From Liolophura sinensis (lineage: Eukaryota > Mollusca > Polyplacophora > Chitonida > Chitonidae): a stretch of 64,000 nt of DNA. The stretch is taken from positions 78,334,028-78,398,027 of the forward strand of contig NC_088295.1 of the NCBI RefSeq assembly GCF_032854445.1, in the 5' to 3' direction. The translations under genes and the position numbers were made by a program. Below are positions 49,160 through 61,498 of the stretch, one piece after another; position 1 is the stretch's first letter; each line of letters begins with the position of its first letter. The notes below the pieces were generated by a model. It saw nothing but the letters and a program-made list of their open reading frames with translations, did not search any database and was not told where the DNA came from.

Positions 49160-49579
49160 TATACAGCTTGGAGATTCGACACCTAAATCTGTAGGATGTA
49201 CAGCGGTTTATAGGTATGCATACAGCTTAGAGATTCGACACCTAAATCCATAGGATGTAAATTGGTTTATAGGTACATACATCTTGGAGATTCGACACCT
49301 AAATCCATAGGATGTACAGCGGTTTATAGGTATGCATACAGCTTGGAGATTCAACATCTAAATCTGTAGGATGTGCTGCGGTTTATAGGTATAGATACAG
49401 CTTAGAGATTCGACACCTAAATCTGTAGGATGTGCAGCGGTTTATAGGTATAGATACAGCTTAGAGATTCGACACCTAAATCTGTAGGATGTGCAGCGGT
49501 TTATAGGTATAGATACAGCTTAGAGATTCGACACCTAAATCTGTAGGATGTGCAGCGGTTTATAGGTATACATACAGCT
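49160..49579 (+). repeat. 59-bp minisatellite (about 7 units)
   Basis: Units run from GAGATTCGACACCTAAATCT through GTAGGATG and GCGGTTTATAGGTAT to ATACAGCTT. Three consecutive units between about 49380 and 49560 are identical, while the first ones differ, suggesting recent local expansion. Confidence 0.92.
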
Positions 49580-51657
49580 GGTAAGTGACTTAAATCTCGT
49601 TTGAAGGATACATGAAACACTTGTTTTTTAATTTTTTTTAATATATAGCATATGATGAGGTTTAACATATAAATGTAGACAAAAGCTTCCCAGCTTTCTT
49701 TTCGGGGCGTACTAATGGCTTTAAACTAGACTTCCATACAGCCAGAGCGGTCAATGCGGAAAGTATGTAACCTACAGAGGTGACATTAAAGATGATAGAT
49801 GTAAAAAGAGCTTTGTTGAGAGGAACGAAGGAACTGGGGGAAATAAGCTTCGAACATTGAGGGAAAATATGCTTAAGATAGAGGAGCTATAAAAACATAT
49901 AAAATATGCTTCTAAAATTATATGTTTTTTTTGGGGGGGGCATATTTTTGTTAATTTTCCTTACAACCACATTCTTCGTTTTACAGAACCTTTTCGGGCA
50001 TTCTTTTATCACACTTTTTTTGGCATTACCTTCTTTGTCTTTCCCTACTCCAAGGGTTACATTTCATACACCGGCACAAGCATGACAAAGTAGTATACAG
50101 ACGGACTCTTCCCAGGAGACTCACATGAAACACAGAAAACTATTTGCGTAAATATTCAGAGCACATCATACTTGTCCACACTGAATAAAACAGTTTTTGT
50201 TACATTCAGGTTAAGCTTTCCGTTATCTTATCTTTCCCATTTTGACATCCTGCAGAGGCGTAGGAAGCAAATGAATAGTTGGTAGTGGGGCAGGGGGGTG
50301 GGGCAGGGGGGTGGGACATTATCCCAACCAGTGAGGCGAGGGTTCAATGGCCGCTAAGAATGTATTCTATGACAAAAAATATCCATAGTTGTGAAATATT
50401 TACTGTAATACTGTATGTGAATAAACTGAACAATGTTTATTATACACTGACCAGAGTAATCAGGCCTGGAGGCGGAGAGGCGGTGCGGTCATACATAGGC
50501 AAGCGGAACGACTGTCCAGTCAATAATAGGTGAGGGCCCAAGGGCAAACAGATGTGCGGAGCTTTTAACTTGAAACTATTGAAAATTTGTGTGCTAAAAT
50601 TGAGATAACCTGAACGGGGAGCTAGAAGCGTTCAAAAAATCGCAAAAGGGAATTTACATCCAGCATTACGGTAAAAACCTAGATAAACTTGACATGTATA
50701 TTCTTACATTCTTTGTGATAGAAAACATGCACACATGGCTTCATAAAGCATTAGTTTCGTTTGTGAACATTATCGCTTTGCTGAAAATATGCCATAAAAT
50801 AGGGCAGATACCGCAGAGTTTTGCTGGGTGCTAGAGGATAAGAGGCCTTCCGAGAGAATTAATTCACGTGAGTTTTCCTTCCGTTTGAATGCTGAGTTAC
50901 ATTGCCCAATTTTGCAAATTACAAATGTTTAGATACCACAACGACATGACAACATGAACGCTTTTTCCCAGAGGTTAAAATATCCGAACAATACTACCTT
51001 AACAGCGCTTTTCTCTGTTTGAACAAAATAACACAAATCTTTTAACATCCGATTTAAAAAAAAAAAGTTAAGAAAGTAATGAACATTCACTGTGGTGTTT
51101 TTTTTTTTACATAATTGGGTCGAAAAGTGGGGGGCTAGAAAATATGCCCCTTGTTTCTTACGCCACTGTACTGACCATGGCGCCATTGTACTGACCATCA
51201 TGCCTCGGGCTGGCTTCATCTATATGCGTTCTGTCAGTATATTATCAAGAATATATTGTAAATGTAGATTAATACCCGGTTGACCATTTTACCTCCAAGC
51301 AGTTTATAACCCTGACACATGGATAATCACGTTCAGTTAGACCGCGTTGTGAAATCCAGAGTCAGGTACAGGCCTGCTAATCAGATCTGCTATAATCACA
51401 CAGCACATAAATATTGGACAAGTAATAAAATCAACACACTGAAGTGTTGTGCAAAAGCACCTGCGTAGTCTACATCTATCATGTGGTCCCACAAATATAT
51501 AGAAAAGGACATTTCTCACAATGTGGCTATTCTATCAAATCGATATAAATCTACGAATTACTATTACACTTAAGATGCCATGTTTTTAGATGAACTGAAA
51601 ACTGCTAGCCAGTGTTGTTACAATGCTGCTTGTATAGGACCCTGGGTTGTTGCTCTC
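49580..51657. other. Gene-free stretch
   Basis: No coding signal is supported. It contains a G-rich tract (50285-50318) and scattered short frames without homology. It is downstream of the minus-strand Cys-rich gene, so part may be its 3' UTR, but I see no clear AATAAA close to 51658. Confidence 0.5.
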
Positions 51658-52876
51658 CTATTTCTTCTTCTTTTTCTTGCCGCTACTTTTTTTGCCGGAT
51701 TTCTTTCCTGAATTTTTCTTCGATGATTTCGCACTTTTGGCACTTTTAGCACTTCTGGCACTTTTGCTGGGGCTTTTACTTCTAGCTCGTGATGACGTCC
51801 CATTTTTCTCATCTTCTGTGTTGACAGTCGGAACGTACTCTACTCGCTGACCTTGACACTTGGGCTGTCAGTCATAAAATTTTACCATTAGTGACACAGT
51901 CAAATCTTGAAAAAAAAAATGACTATTACTATCTTTCGAAAGGAAACCAATCGCACAAAGTATTATTAAAGGCCAATTGAATCCTCTAATTCACTTGACC
52001 TTTTATTTATGTTTACAGTGTTCCAACATCCGGGTTAGCCACAGAGGAGTTTTATGAAGAGCAACAGTGAAGTAACTCAGAATGGAAAATTACACCATTT
52101 CGATTGATATTTCGGTTTAATTAAAAAAAAAAAAACACACACACACACACACCATAAACAACATTTTCAGCATGACATGGAACAAACTGAATCAGATTAA
52201 GAATGGCCAGCAACAAAGGCATAGATATATTCACGTAATGCTTCTAGAAGTTTCATCAGCACATGTTTCGCCAAGTTCATATGATATACATGTAGTAAAA
52301 AACTCACGTGGTTACATTTGCGGCATCTGCTGGCCTCAAACATCTTCCCGATAAAGTCTCCCCGAAGACATTCTTTGCAATACCTCGTGCCGCACCACTT
52401 GCACATGTAAGTCTGTGAAAAACAATAAGAAGGGTATACTTCTAGGAGCAATTCTGAACGATTAACTGAATCAAGACTTCGTTGTCCATGTTGCTTGATG
52501 GCTGGTATACGAATGTCGATCTGCTTTGAAGCAATGATTCGTATTAGACGACCATATATACAATGTCATCGTTAACCATAATGGAACTTACACGTCCATT
52601 ATCCCAAGGCCAATTTCCAAAACCACGTTTAACACTAACTACCAAAGAAAGTATAAAAGGTGAGAAATTTGGAGCGGATTGACATAAAAAAAGAATGTTA
52701 TAGGCCTACAATTATTGCATGTTTCAGAGTGGAACATCGTGATTTGTAATGTACAACGAGTGCGCATGTACAGTCCCTAGCCCCGGGTTGAGCGGAATTA
52801 TAAACAGCTATGAAGTATGCGCAGTCCTAGATATTCTTGACACTCCGTCAATATTTGATCACAGGAGAATTATACT

Positions 52877-52943
<67 letters not shown>

Positions 52944-54436
52944 TTGTAGTATTGACTAAAATCGCCACACAGCACACAATATACCTAACAAATGCTATAT
53001 AACCCGCCATATATACAGAATCCTTGTTTCTATCCAAGTAGGGGCCTCCATAGCCCAGTTGGTTAACGCGCTAGCGCAGCGTAATGACCCAGGAGTCTCT
53101 CACCAATGCAGTCGCTGTGAGATCAAGCCCAACTCGTGCTGGCTTCCTCTCCGGCCGTACCTGGGAAGGTTCCCCAGCAACCTGAGGATGGTCGTGTGTT
53201 TCCCCCGGGTTCTGCCCGGTTTCCTAGCACCATAATGCTGGCCGCCGTCGTATAAGTGAAATATTCTTGAGTACGGCGTAAAACACCAATCAAATAAATG
53301 AAAACCTATTAAGGTAATAAGACAACACGTATGCCAATATAACGGTACAACATACAACATGAGAGGAAACCCTTGTCGTCTCTGTAAAGATATAAACCTA
53401 AGTAAAATGTGTCAATGGGTCAGTTTGTAGTTTCCTTCAAATCCTGTGATGATGGATATATTTCTGTCTCGCTCAGAGTGTCATTAGGTTCGTACTGTAT
53501 TGGTGACCATGGTGATCTCATTTTCCACAAGTGTTTAGTGGTAGGAACTTTCAAGCTAATTAAAACCTAAATAGGCCACAAATTAAAAAAAAAAGACTAA
53601 TCATAGAAAAATTAACTAAGCGTCAGTCTATCAAATAAAATTTGACAGGACCATCATTTATAAACTTTAGAATATGGAGTTTATGACGTCACTGCTCAAT
53701 GGTAATATATTTACTTATTTGAGACAATATCATGATCATGAAAAAATGACTTACTCTGTCCTATTTTACCTTTTTATCTATTGGACTGGAATTTTACGCC
53801 GTGTTCATTTCCCTTATACGCAGGAGGGCGGCATTATGGTGGGATACCGGGCAGAACCCAGGGGAAACCCCCGACCATTCGCAGGTTGAGCTGGACTTCA
53901 ACTCATAGTGACCGCCTTGGTGAGAGGCTCCTGGGCTCAATTTTAGGATGGTTTTATCAATATGGCATTTTGTGCGCTGTTTACATGGGTGATCTCCCCT
54001 TGACCATGTGTAAGCTGGTATACCGGTATATAAACGTCTACGTATGAGAAAAATAGCCTTGATGTAAAAGAGATATGTATATAGCCATATTAAGCTCAAG
54101 ACTGTGCTTGTTCAGCGAAATGCCTCCCATGCTCTTCCTGTGAACATACATGTACACTTTCATATCTCTGTAAAGCCACATGGTTCTTTAACGTAAAATG
54201 TCTATTTAATACCCCCATAAAGCAAAGCGTTCAGTGTGACGTTCGTTGTACTAGAGGAACAGGTATCAAAGTTCAAACTTATATACAACAGGTCTTGCTG
54301 TCAAGGGCTCTCGTAAAATGTTCAAGAGTCTTAAAAGCTAAGATAAGAGTTTGGAGAGAAGAAAGTGTAAATGACTTACTGTGTGGGTAGTTGTACAGCC
54401 CCAGCGGCACATTATGGTTTCTTTAATCCGTTTGAA
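51658..54436 (-). CDS. 3' end of a gene for a Cys-rich, probably zinc-binding protein with a Lys/Ser tail
   Basis: Three exons in transcription order, all phase 0 with GT-AG borders: 54436-54380 (19 codons), 52412-52308 (35 codons), 51864-51658 (68 codons plus TAG). Joined, they give a continuous 122-residue C-terminus. The first has MCRWGC. The second has CKWC, then CKEC eight residues on, and CRKC at its end. The third opens with PKC. Together they make regularly spaced Cys pairs (C-x2-C-x4-C-x2-C ... C-x2-C-x4-C) as in structural zinc sites. After QRVEYVPTV comes a low-complexity tail of Ser/Lys/Ala with (SAK) units ending in six lysines, typical of a nucleic-acid- or microtubule-binding or nuclear-targeting extension. 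I do not recognise the family. The 5' exons should lie above 54436 on the minus strand and were not found with confidence. Confidence 0.78.
52123..52152 (+). repeat. Poly(A)/(AC)n simple repeat
   Basis: A tract followed by about seven AC units, within the last intron of the Cys-rich gene. Confidence 0.9.
52879..52938 (+). repeat. (TG)n microsatellite, about 29 units
   Basis: Near-perfect TG dinucleotide repeat inside an intron of the Cys-rich gene. The Cys/Val frame over it (52749-52949) is an artefact. Confidence 0.97.
53041..53301 (+). repeat. SINE-1, full-length copy with intact polymerase III boxes
   Basis: The tRNA-like head starts GGGGCCTCCA, with A box TAGCCCAGTTGG at 53051-53062 and B box GATCAAGCC at 53121-53129, both perfect to consensus. 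A conserved ~150-bp body follows (TCGTGCTGGCTTCCTCTCC, CGCCGTCGTATAAGTGAAAT) and ends with ACGGCGTAAAACACCAATCA and an AAAT tail. This is the best reference copy in the window. It lies in an intron of the minus-strand Cys-rich gene. Confidence 0.9.
53785..53940 (-). repeat. SINE-1 copy with internal deletion
   Basis: Minus-strand SINE-1. The segment between 'cgcaggtt' and 'gagctggact' is missing (53882-53888 junction), so the body is shortened. Confidence 0.8.
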
Positions 54437-55258
54437 CTGATTTCAATCCAGTCAGGTTTGGGGCAGACAGTGTAACTACAGGCCCGTTACACATTGATTA
54501 CTTGTTAAGCATGGTTTGGACTTGCTGTGTCGGGCTACACTATTAACCTGAGGTAAACAGGTAGTATCACCGAATTACACATACAACTTCACACCTAGTG
54601 TTCGCACATATAAACCACCTAAACCATTCATTAACCCAGAGAGTCGTATTACGAACCCGGGTCTCTTTGTAACCAAGTATGGCGACAACGGCGTCGGGTC
54701 GCTAAGGGCTGGGTGGCTCGCCAGGTCAAAGGTTACAGACAATTTTGATCGAGTGACCCTGAAAGGGAATTATTGCTCTTGGTCCACAAAACGTTACTAG
54801 AGCCTACAACTTATCACAATATCCAGGCTGGTATTCGCAATATATTGCTCTGTAAACAATAAATATTTTACGTATGGAAATGATTTAGAAATTGTGTGAT
54901 ATATATTACTTTAATCATATAGTATTATTATCATGTATGCCCAAGGGCGGTGTAAATGATAATAACAATTGTGAATGTACATTTTGCATGTTACATTGCA
55001 AATGATAGCCAATCATGTGCAAGTGAAGTTAAACATTGTGTGGTTGTTGCACATCAACAGGCAACAGGGGTGAAGAATCCGTTGGTCAGACACAGATTCT
55101 GTGTCTTACTTGAAACACTCGCTTTACCCAATTCTTGGTCATCATGAATACAAACTGGTCAAAGCCCTTTGTTAAAACAAGCAATGAAACGGTTTTACTG
55201 GATATCTGTCTCAATGTGCACAAAAGAGTTGTCTGCTTGATCGGGGTAAATGTATATA

Positions 55259-55535
55259 AATTATATTTATTTATTTATTTATTCGATTGGTGTTTTAGGC
55301 CGTACTCAGGAATATTTCACTTATACAACGGTAGTCAGCATTATGTTGGGAGGAAACCTGGTAAAGCCCGGGAGAAATCCACGGTCATCCGCAGGATGCT
55401 GGCAGAGCTTTCCATGTATGACCGCAGAGGAATCCAGCATGAGCTGGATTTGAACTCCCAGCGACCGCATTGGTGAGCGGCTTCTGGGTCAATGTGCTGC
55501 GCTGGCGTGCTACCCCTGGATCACGGAGGCCGCGG
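55259..55535 (-). repeat. SINE-1 copy, near full length
   Basis: (TTTA)n tail at the left, then body and tRNA-like head at the right ('gctacccctggatcacggaggcc'). Confidence 0.9.
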
Positions 55536-56620
55536 TCAAATTATAGGTTATAGTACTAAAGACATATTCACGAATGCTTATTTCCCTGTTTGGACAAACA
55601 GACTTCCCAGATACAGGGTTTCAATGTGAGCCTTTCCCTTTCTAGTGGCTAGCTTTCTATATTTCTTTTTTTCTCTGATTGCATAATGTAGAAACCAGGT
55701 CTCATTTTCATATAATCCCAGGCTTCTCTTTGTAATCAGGGTCTGTTACTTGCAAAGAGGCCATTTATTCACTGGCATAACTCGTCTTTAGAGTTATACA
55801 ACCAGGGGCAATTTTTTGTTTCTTTATCCGAAGTCTGTAGTCGACTATTTATATGCTGTAGTCGGTGTGATGTAACAGGTATTTAGTCTCTGACACATCT
55901 AATTTTCACTCTTCTGTGTGGTTCGCCGAAGTGGCTTGCCGTTATGATTTATTGTATAGTTACATGTTGTTGTTGTGGCTTTGAATTCTCACTTGCGGTG
56001 CCTTGTGATAAAAGCTTTATTTAGAAACTTAAGGGTCATTTCTAGTATCAGGAAGACGACAAAATATATAGACAGAGGCGAAACTTCTGTATTTCAAACA
56101 TCAAAATTGTATATGCAAACTCGCCTGAATATTTGCTTACCCGAAGTTAGCAGGATTTAATCCGAGTTAGCAGGATTTACTCCGAGTTCGCAGAATTTAC
56201 CTCGTGAACAGAATTTATCTCGTATTAGCCAATCGTACCTCTGTGGAAGCTGAGAAGGGGCCTCTCGCTGCCTCTTTACCTCTCTAAGTCGCTGCCTCAC
56301 TGCCTGGCTGTGTCGCTACTTTGCCCTTTGTAATACAGGCCGAGGTAGCGCGTAAATGCAGTTTACTAGGAGTGACCAATTTCTTTCGATGAACACGACT
56401 TTCTGCGTATTCAAATGTTTCTATTATCAGAAGCCAATATGAAACTATTTTCTGTAGCGGGTCGGATTTCAGATTTCAGCATATTGATTAATTTACTAGG
56501 TCGGTGAAATAATAATTAACAGAATATAGTCTGTGTTTTACTATCTCTTTTCAGTAATCAAAAACAAGCATTATACTTATTGTTTTACTTATTTATTTCA
56601 TTATCGGATAACTTAAAAGT

Positions 56621-56880
56621 TATTTATTTATTCATTTATTTGACTGGCGTTTTACGCCGTACTCAAAAATATTTCACTTATACGACGGCGGCCAGCACAT
56701 TATGGTGGGATGAAACCAAGCATAGCCCGGGGGAAACCCACGACCATCCTCACGTTGCTGGGGGACCTTTCCACGTACGGCCGGAGAGAGAGCCAGCATG
56801 AGCTGGACTTGAACTCACAGCGACCGCATTGGTGAGAGACTCCTGTGTAGCGCGCTAACCAACTGAACCACGGTGGCCCC
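56621..56880 (-). repeat. SINE-1 copy, full length
   Basis: Tail at the left (ttatttattcatttattt). The A box reversed (CCAACTGAACCA) is near 56859-56870 and the B box reversed (TTGAACTC) near 56808-56815. It differs little from 53041-53301, so it is relatively young. Confidence 0.92.
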
Positions 56881-57519
56881 ACTTTAAAGTTAGGGAGAAA
56901 AAAAAAAACAACAACAACAAAAAACATTCAAAATTGCCTATATTTAATTACACAAAAAATGGAGATGAACGTAGGCCTATATAAAATTCCGACCATATGA
57001 GGCCATTCCGACCATATGAGGCCATTCTCAAGCTGAACTGTTCCATAACCTTCTCAGTCGTAAAGCAGTGGTAATTCACAAGATTTTCACTAGCTGTTCA
57101 TATTGATACTTCTATCAACCCGCCTGCACTTTCTGTGTGAGCGTGTTGGGGGGGGGGGGGCTGAAATGAAGAGCCTTGTTTTGACATGCATGGTTCAGAC
57201 TCTAGGCTGACTTATACAATATGTAATGTGTACGTAGGATAGTGTGTTTTGCATGAATGATTTTCTTACGCACCAAAGCATATACAAAATGTTCAATTAC
57301 TTCGCATAGCATGAAGTTTACGCTGGGTACACCATGGAAGGCAAAAAGGGTGGGGCTTGTTGAAAACTTACATCAAGGCTATTTGTTTTTTTCACCTAAG
57401 AGTTTACTCACCCATGAAGGCTTAAGAAACACGTGTGCATGACACAGTGAGATCGCTACTACGCGGGCTTGTTATATATACCAACCTATCGACTATAGCT
57501 GAAAAGGCACGCATATGTC

Positions 57520-57930
57520 CTCAGACCCCCATTTATTTTCCATAAGCGACAATGTTAACATCTAGCGCTTTAGCTCAGTCCCCAAACATTCCGTGGCCAG
57601 TAAGCTTTGGTGCATACCTGGCCCAGCCTGTGAGAAACAAGCCATACAAATCTTGACATAGGTTGACCGTCAAAATCTGGACCTTTCCAAGCCCGCAGCT
57701 GGGGGGCGTGCCTAGCAACGCCAAGGGGACGTCACTCGCTGCCTCATAACTACCTCACACTTTGTGTCCTCTCGCCCAGAATTTCAAACTTTCATCAATA
57801 CAGCTCATACCTCCTCAAAGTTTATACACTTTCCAGCATTTTAATACCAAGCATGCACCTGTACACCAAAAATAGCCGCCTGGGAGCGAAAAAAGACTTT
57901 ATACCCTAAAATACACAGAATTACATTCGT
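57520..57930 (+). repeat. Left direct repeat of the 4.4-kb unit
   Basis: About 90% like 61499-61908 by eye. It shares the blocks 'aaaatctggacctttccaag' and 'catgcacctgtacaccaaaa'. The match stops exactly after 'attacattcgt' in both. Confidence 0.92.
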
Positions 57931-59004
57931 CCCTACCAAAAAACAGAAGTTGTAATAGGGGTCTGTGTCCTATCACACCACCCAACTTTAATCAAAATTA
58001 ATAATTTTTGCACCACATAATTCCTGACACTTCTGAACCTCACATGCAAAATTAGGGCTTGATACATGCAGAAAATTTGGAGTTGGATGAATTCAAGTTG
58101 GGGTACCCCCATCTTGGACATGTGTCTTTTTTTTTTTCAGGGTAAAAAAACTGTAAAGGGTAAACTTTGAAGCTTTGCAGTGGGCATACCATTCAAGATA
58201 TCTCCATCAGGTCAACTGCTTTGGAAAGACAAGATGCTCATTTGCAAGAAAAGTTAAAAAATCACATTTACAGAGCAGTTTAAACTTTTCCAAAGCAACC
58301 ATTTAAAAAAAATATGCATTTTTAAGAAGATTTTTCTACTCAGAGCGGCTTTAAAAACCAAAGTTACAAGCCAAAAGTGTCAAAGCATACATCAAAATAT
58401 AGGCAATTTATCTGACAATTACATGTCAAAATATAAGACATTTACTTCAGCAACTTTGTGAAAAAATTTGACTGACAGTGTGGTAGGAGGTATCAAAGTG
58501 GATTGTCACAATTTCCGAAAAATCATTTGTGACCAACATCAAAGCAAGATAATGCCTCAAGGTGATGAAGACCTGCTCACAGGCACTTTTTTAGTGGATA
58601 GGACATAAGAAAAGACTAGTAGCCCTGTTCCCCACTGATTTACAGGATGAAACCCTTAAAAAGACCACCCAGCCAGGCACCCCCCTCCTTCCCCATGACT
58701 GCTGATTGGCTGACCAGCTCACCATGCAAAATCCTCCCTGCACCATTGCTGTTGTCTCACAGTAGGTTATTACTCTGCACAGTCACATCAAAGGGTGTCA
58801 CACTGGCATCTACAAGAGATAAACAGAGAGGAAAAATATGAATTTAACATTTCCAATCAAGCAGCAACCAAGTACATCTATACTGGCCAGTCTGACAGTT
58901 AACAATCTACCCCAAAACACCACGAAGAGAGAAAGAGGAAACAGTCTAAATTTCAAGCTGGAAAGACCCAGGAGAGCTCAAATAACCTGTCAGCAGTTAC
59001 AGAC

Positions 59005-60812
59005 ATGCTGAATCCTCAGCCTGGATGTTCCTGGATGGACACAGATTTCCAGCCCAATCAGGAGGCTGTAAGAACACTCCCACCTGACATAAAGAGAATA
59101 CTACAGCTAAGACGGTGCAAGGTAGATTCCACGGCTGGATCAAACAGATATACACATGAGCAGGAATGGGATGCTGAAGGAATGCGACTCGTAGATATAC
59201 AGAAAATGGTGTGTATATGAAACATAATTATGCTTGAGAACACTGAGACCGAAGACCACTGTCCACTGCCCAGGTTAGAGATAGCTGCAGAGAAAAAGTG
59301 GCGTCTAGCCTAGGCGTTCAGTTTTAAGTGCTGTGACTGTGACTATGTATCTGGCTGCCACAAATTCTACAAAGAGGTAGAATGCAACAGACCTGGCCAA
59401 AAAGCTGCGGCGGTGAACCGAGCTATTCAAGTAGGCCTCCAGGACACACCAATGGGGAATGCCTGAGCCAGATTCCTATTTGCAGCTATGGACGTGCCGT
59501 CTGCCACCCGTAGGAACATGCATCGCACTGCAAACCATGTTGCATCTGCAACTGCAAAGCTGAGCAGAGAGGATATGGCAAATAAGGTGGAAGAGGTAAA
59601 GGCACACAAAAGGCAAAGAGGAGAGGATGACAGCACAACAGATCTGGCCACAGATGCTCGCTACAACAGCATTGCCATAACCAGTCCCAAGAAACCAGGC
59701 CAAAATTCTTGATAGGCCATTTCCCTGGCTGTGGAGGCATCAACAGACAAGCAATACATTGTCTTCGCTGCACTGAAGAATAAATTGTGTTGGACTGTGT
59801 CCTGGCTGAGAGGGAAAGGCCTCCAAGTAAAGTGCCCCCTGGAGGACACGAGGAACAAGATTGGCGAGGGATTGGCGCAGCAAGGTGTTTTAGCCAAGCA
59901 TGTAACCATGGACGGCGACTCCAGGTCAGCCAAGGGAGTGGAAGACGGCATTCAACTGGTCGAGCCACTGTGGGAGGTCGAACGGTTAGCAGGCCCAACT
60001 CACCTAGGTAGATCCCAGTTCAAGAAGTGTAACCAGGCTAAGTTCAGCGATGCCATGTTTGAGGGACAGGGCCGAACTAGGGAAGCCAGGAAAAAAGCAC
60101 AGAAGGTGTTGAACCAGGATGTTAAGGCCAGGTGTAGCTTGATATTTTCTCAACTTATGTCTGAGCGGAGTGGAGACATGAGGAAAATAAAAACTTACCT
60201 ACCCAAGGTTGTGGATGCAATGGTCAGGTGTTACGGTGGGGACTGTTCGAAGTGCCGCAGGTACGGTGTGGTTTGCTTCGGAGGAGAAACCAGCAGCTGG
60301 TGGGAGAGGTCCCTGTTTTTATCCACCAGTAAACTCTGCCCTTTCAACATGGATGACAACGACAAGAAACTATTGACCGAAGTACTGCACATAAAGTTGA
60401 GCGACAGCTGTCACTGCCAGTCATCGGATGAACACCAGCACTCAAAAGTGCGAAGCTGTCAACAGGTCACTCAGTGTCTCCTTGCCCAAGAATGTAACCT
60501 ACAGCAGAAATATGAAGGGAACAATCCACAGACCATGGCCAGGACAAGTCCACTGCTGCCAAACTCCGAGCTGTCGGCGCCAGTATTTCACCTAGGAGCA
60601 AGAAAGCAGAACAACAGATTGAAAGGGTGAACCAGTACCACAAGGATTATAAGAAGCAACAGACAGTTAGGGGGAGATCACTCCGCAATACAGCCAGAAA
60701 ACTCCAAGAGCACATTCAGCACAGGCTTTCAAATCCAGAAGAGAAAACTGACTATGCCAAGGGACAACTGGACAACACCCCAACAGATCACGCATACGCT
60801 AGATATTTGTAA
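59005..60812 (+). pseudogene. Mutator-like DDE transposase family protein, decayed
   Basis: The first half is in one frame (59005-60630) interrupted by stops at about 59218, 59311, 59464 and 59710. The longest open part is 59731-60630, with the blocks EASTDKQYIVFAALKNKLCW, MDGDSRSAKGV and CYGGDCSKCRRYGVVC. From about 60425 the family-like reading moves to other frames, and the C-terminus, ending in EKTDYAKGQLD and DHAYA, is in 60627-60812. That is at least two frameshifts. These blocks match what I know of a transposase-like family common in marine invertebrates and usually annotated as 'Mutator-like transposase'. The family name is from memory and unverified. AATAAA lies at 60847-60852. Confidence 0.7.
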
Positions 60813-60901
60813 CCGCCAGTTTTGTATATAAAATATGAAAGAAATTAATAAATAAATACAGAAATTAAGCAAAACCTGACACATCTGCTTGTTTATTATT
60901 T

Positions 60902-61245
60902 TTAATAAGGGGAAACCAACCTGCTCAGCCTTACGTTGCAGCAGCGCCGCCTGTTATTGTTAATGCCATGCGGTTCCAGGCTTATGTGGTCCACATTTAC
61001 ACAGCGTGTGTTGTGGCAAACGTGAGCAATCAAGCTTGGGATCTAAATGTAACACCCCTTCCTGGCCATATAAGTCTACTAATGTGTTTTTTCTTCCATC
61101 GATGTGTGGCGGGGTCTTTGTAGGAGACGAGGCCATATTGGCCATCCCTCGTCAATGGTCCAGTCCACCGTCGACAGGCTCCGTTTTCACTATAAACACT
61201 GAAATTTTCAATTTTTGCAGCAATTTCTGCTCTAAATGTCTCCAT
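60902..61245 (-). pseudogene. His-Me finger (HNH-like, I-PpoI-type zinc-binding) endonuclease remnant
   Basis: Minus-strand frame 61245-61030 starts METFRAEIAAKIENF and contains CRRWTGPLTRDGQYG, a beta-hairpin block typical before the active site. After a frame change near 61030 the reading continues AHVCHNTRCVNVDHISLEPH and GINNNRRRC to a TAA at 60902-60904. His-Cys-His-Asn-x3-Cys-Val-Asn-x-Asp-His followed by an Asn-rich helix is the hallmark of zinc-binding His-Me endonucleases. The C-terminal Cys/His zinc half is missing. It converges with the transposase, with an AATAAA-like signal on the minus strand at 60891-60896. The role in the element, if any, is unknown. Confidence 0.72.
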
Positions 61246-61498
61246 TTTCAGGCGTAGATATACTAGAACGTTGCATGTTGGTCATTTCGGAATGCCTATA
61301 CACATGTTACCCTACACTGAACAGCATTTTACCAATTTTTCATCAAAATGGATATTTTCAGAAAATAAATAGCCAAAAGAAGCTCTAAATAGGCCCAAAA
61401 CACATCCCAGACATACCCATCAAAATTCTCAGGCTGCTGCGAAATCTGAGCGCATCACTATGCACTTTACATATTTTGGTGGCTTTGTCAGTACAGGC

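Larger units (their letters stand above)
54437..57519. other. Gene-poor stretch
   Basis: Contains two SINE-1 copies, a (CAA)n/poly(A) tract at 56898-56925, a short tandem duplication 'ccgaccatatgaggccatt' at 56989-57026 and a G run at 57149-57160. The missing 5' exons of the minus-strand Cys-rich gene could lie here. I could not single one out. Confidence 0.5.

Noticed and set aside
51647-51850. Leu/Phe-rich plus-strand frame resembling a membrane protein
   Set aside because: It is the complement of the Lys/Ser-rich tail of the minus-strand gene.
52749-52949. Frame ending in Cys-Val repeats
   Set aside because: Translation of the (TG)n microsatellite.
53041-53130. Possible tRNA gene with A and B boxes
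   Set aside because: The A and B boxes fit, but it continues into a conserved SINE body and A-rich tail, and many copies exist. It is a SINE head, not a tRNA gene.
59486-59998. 170-codon minus-strand frame
   Set aside because: Antisense shadow of the decayed transposase. The plus strand has the recognisable family blocks.
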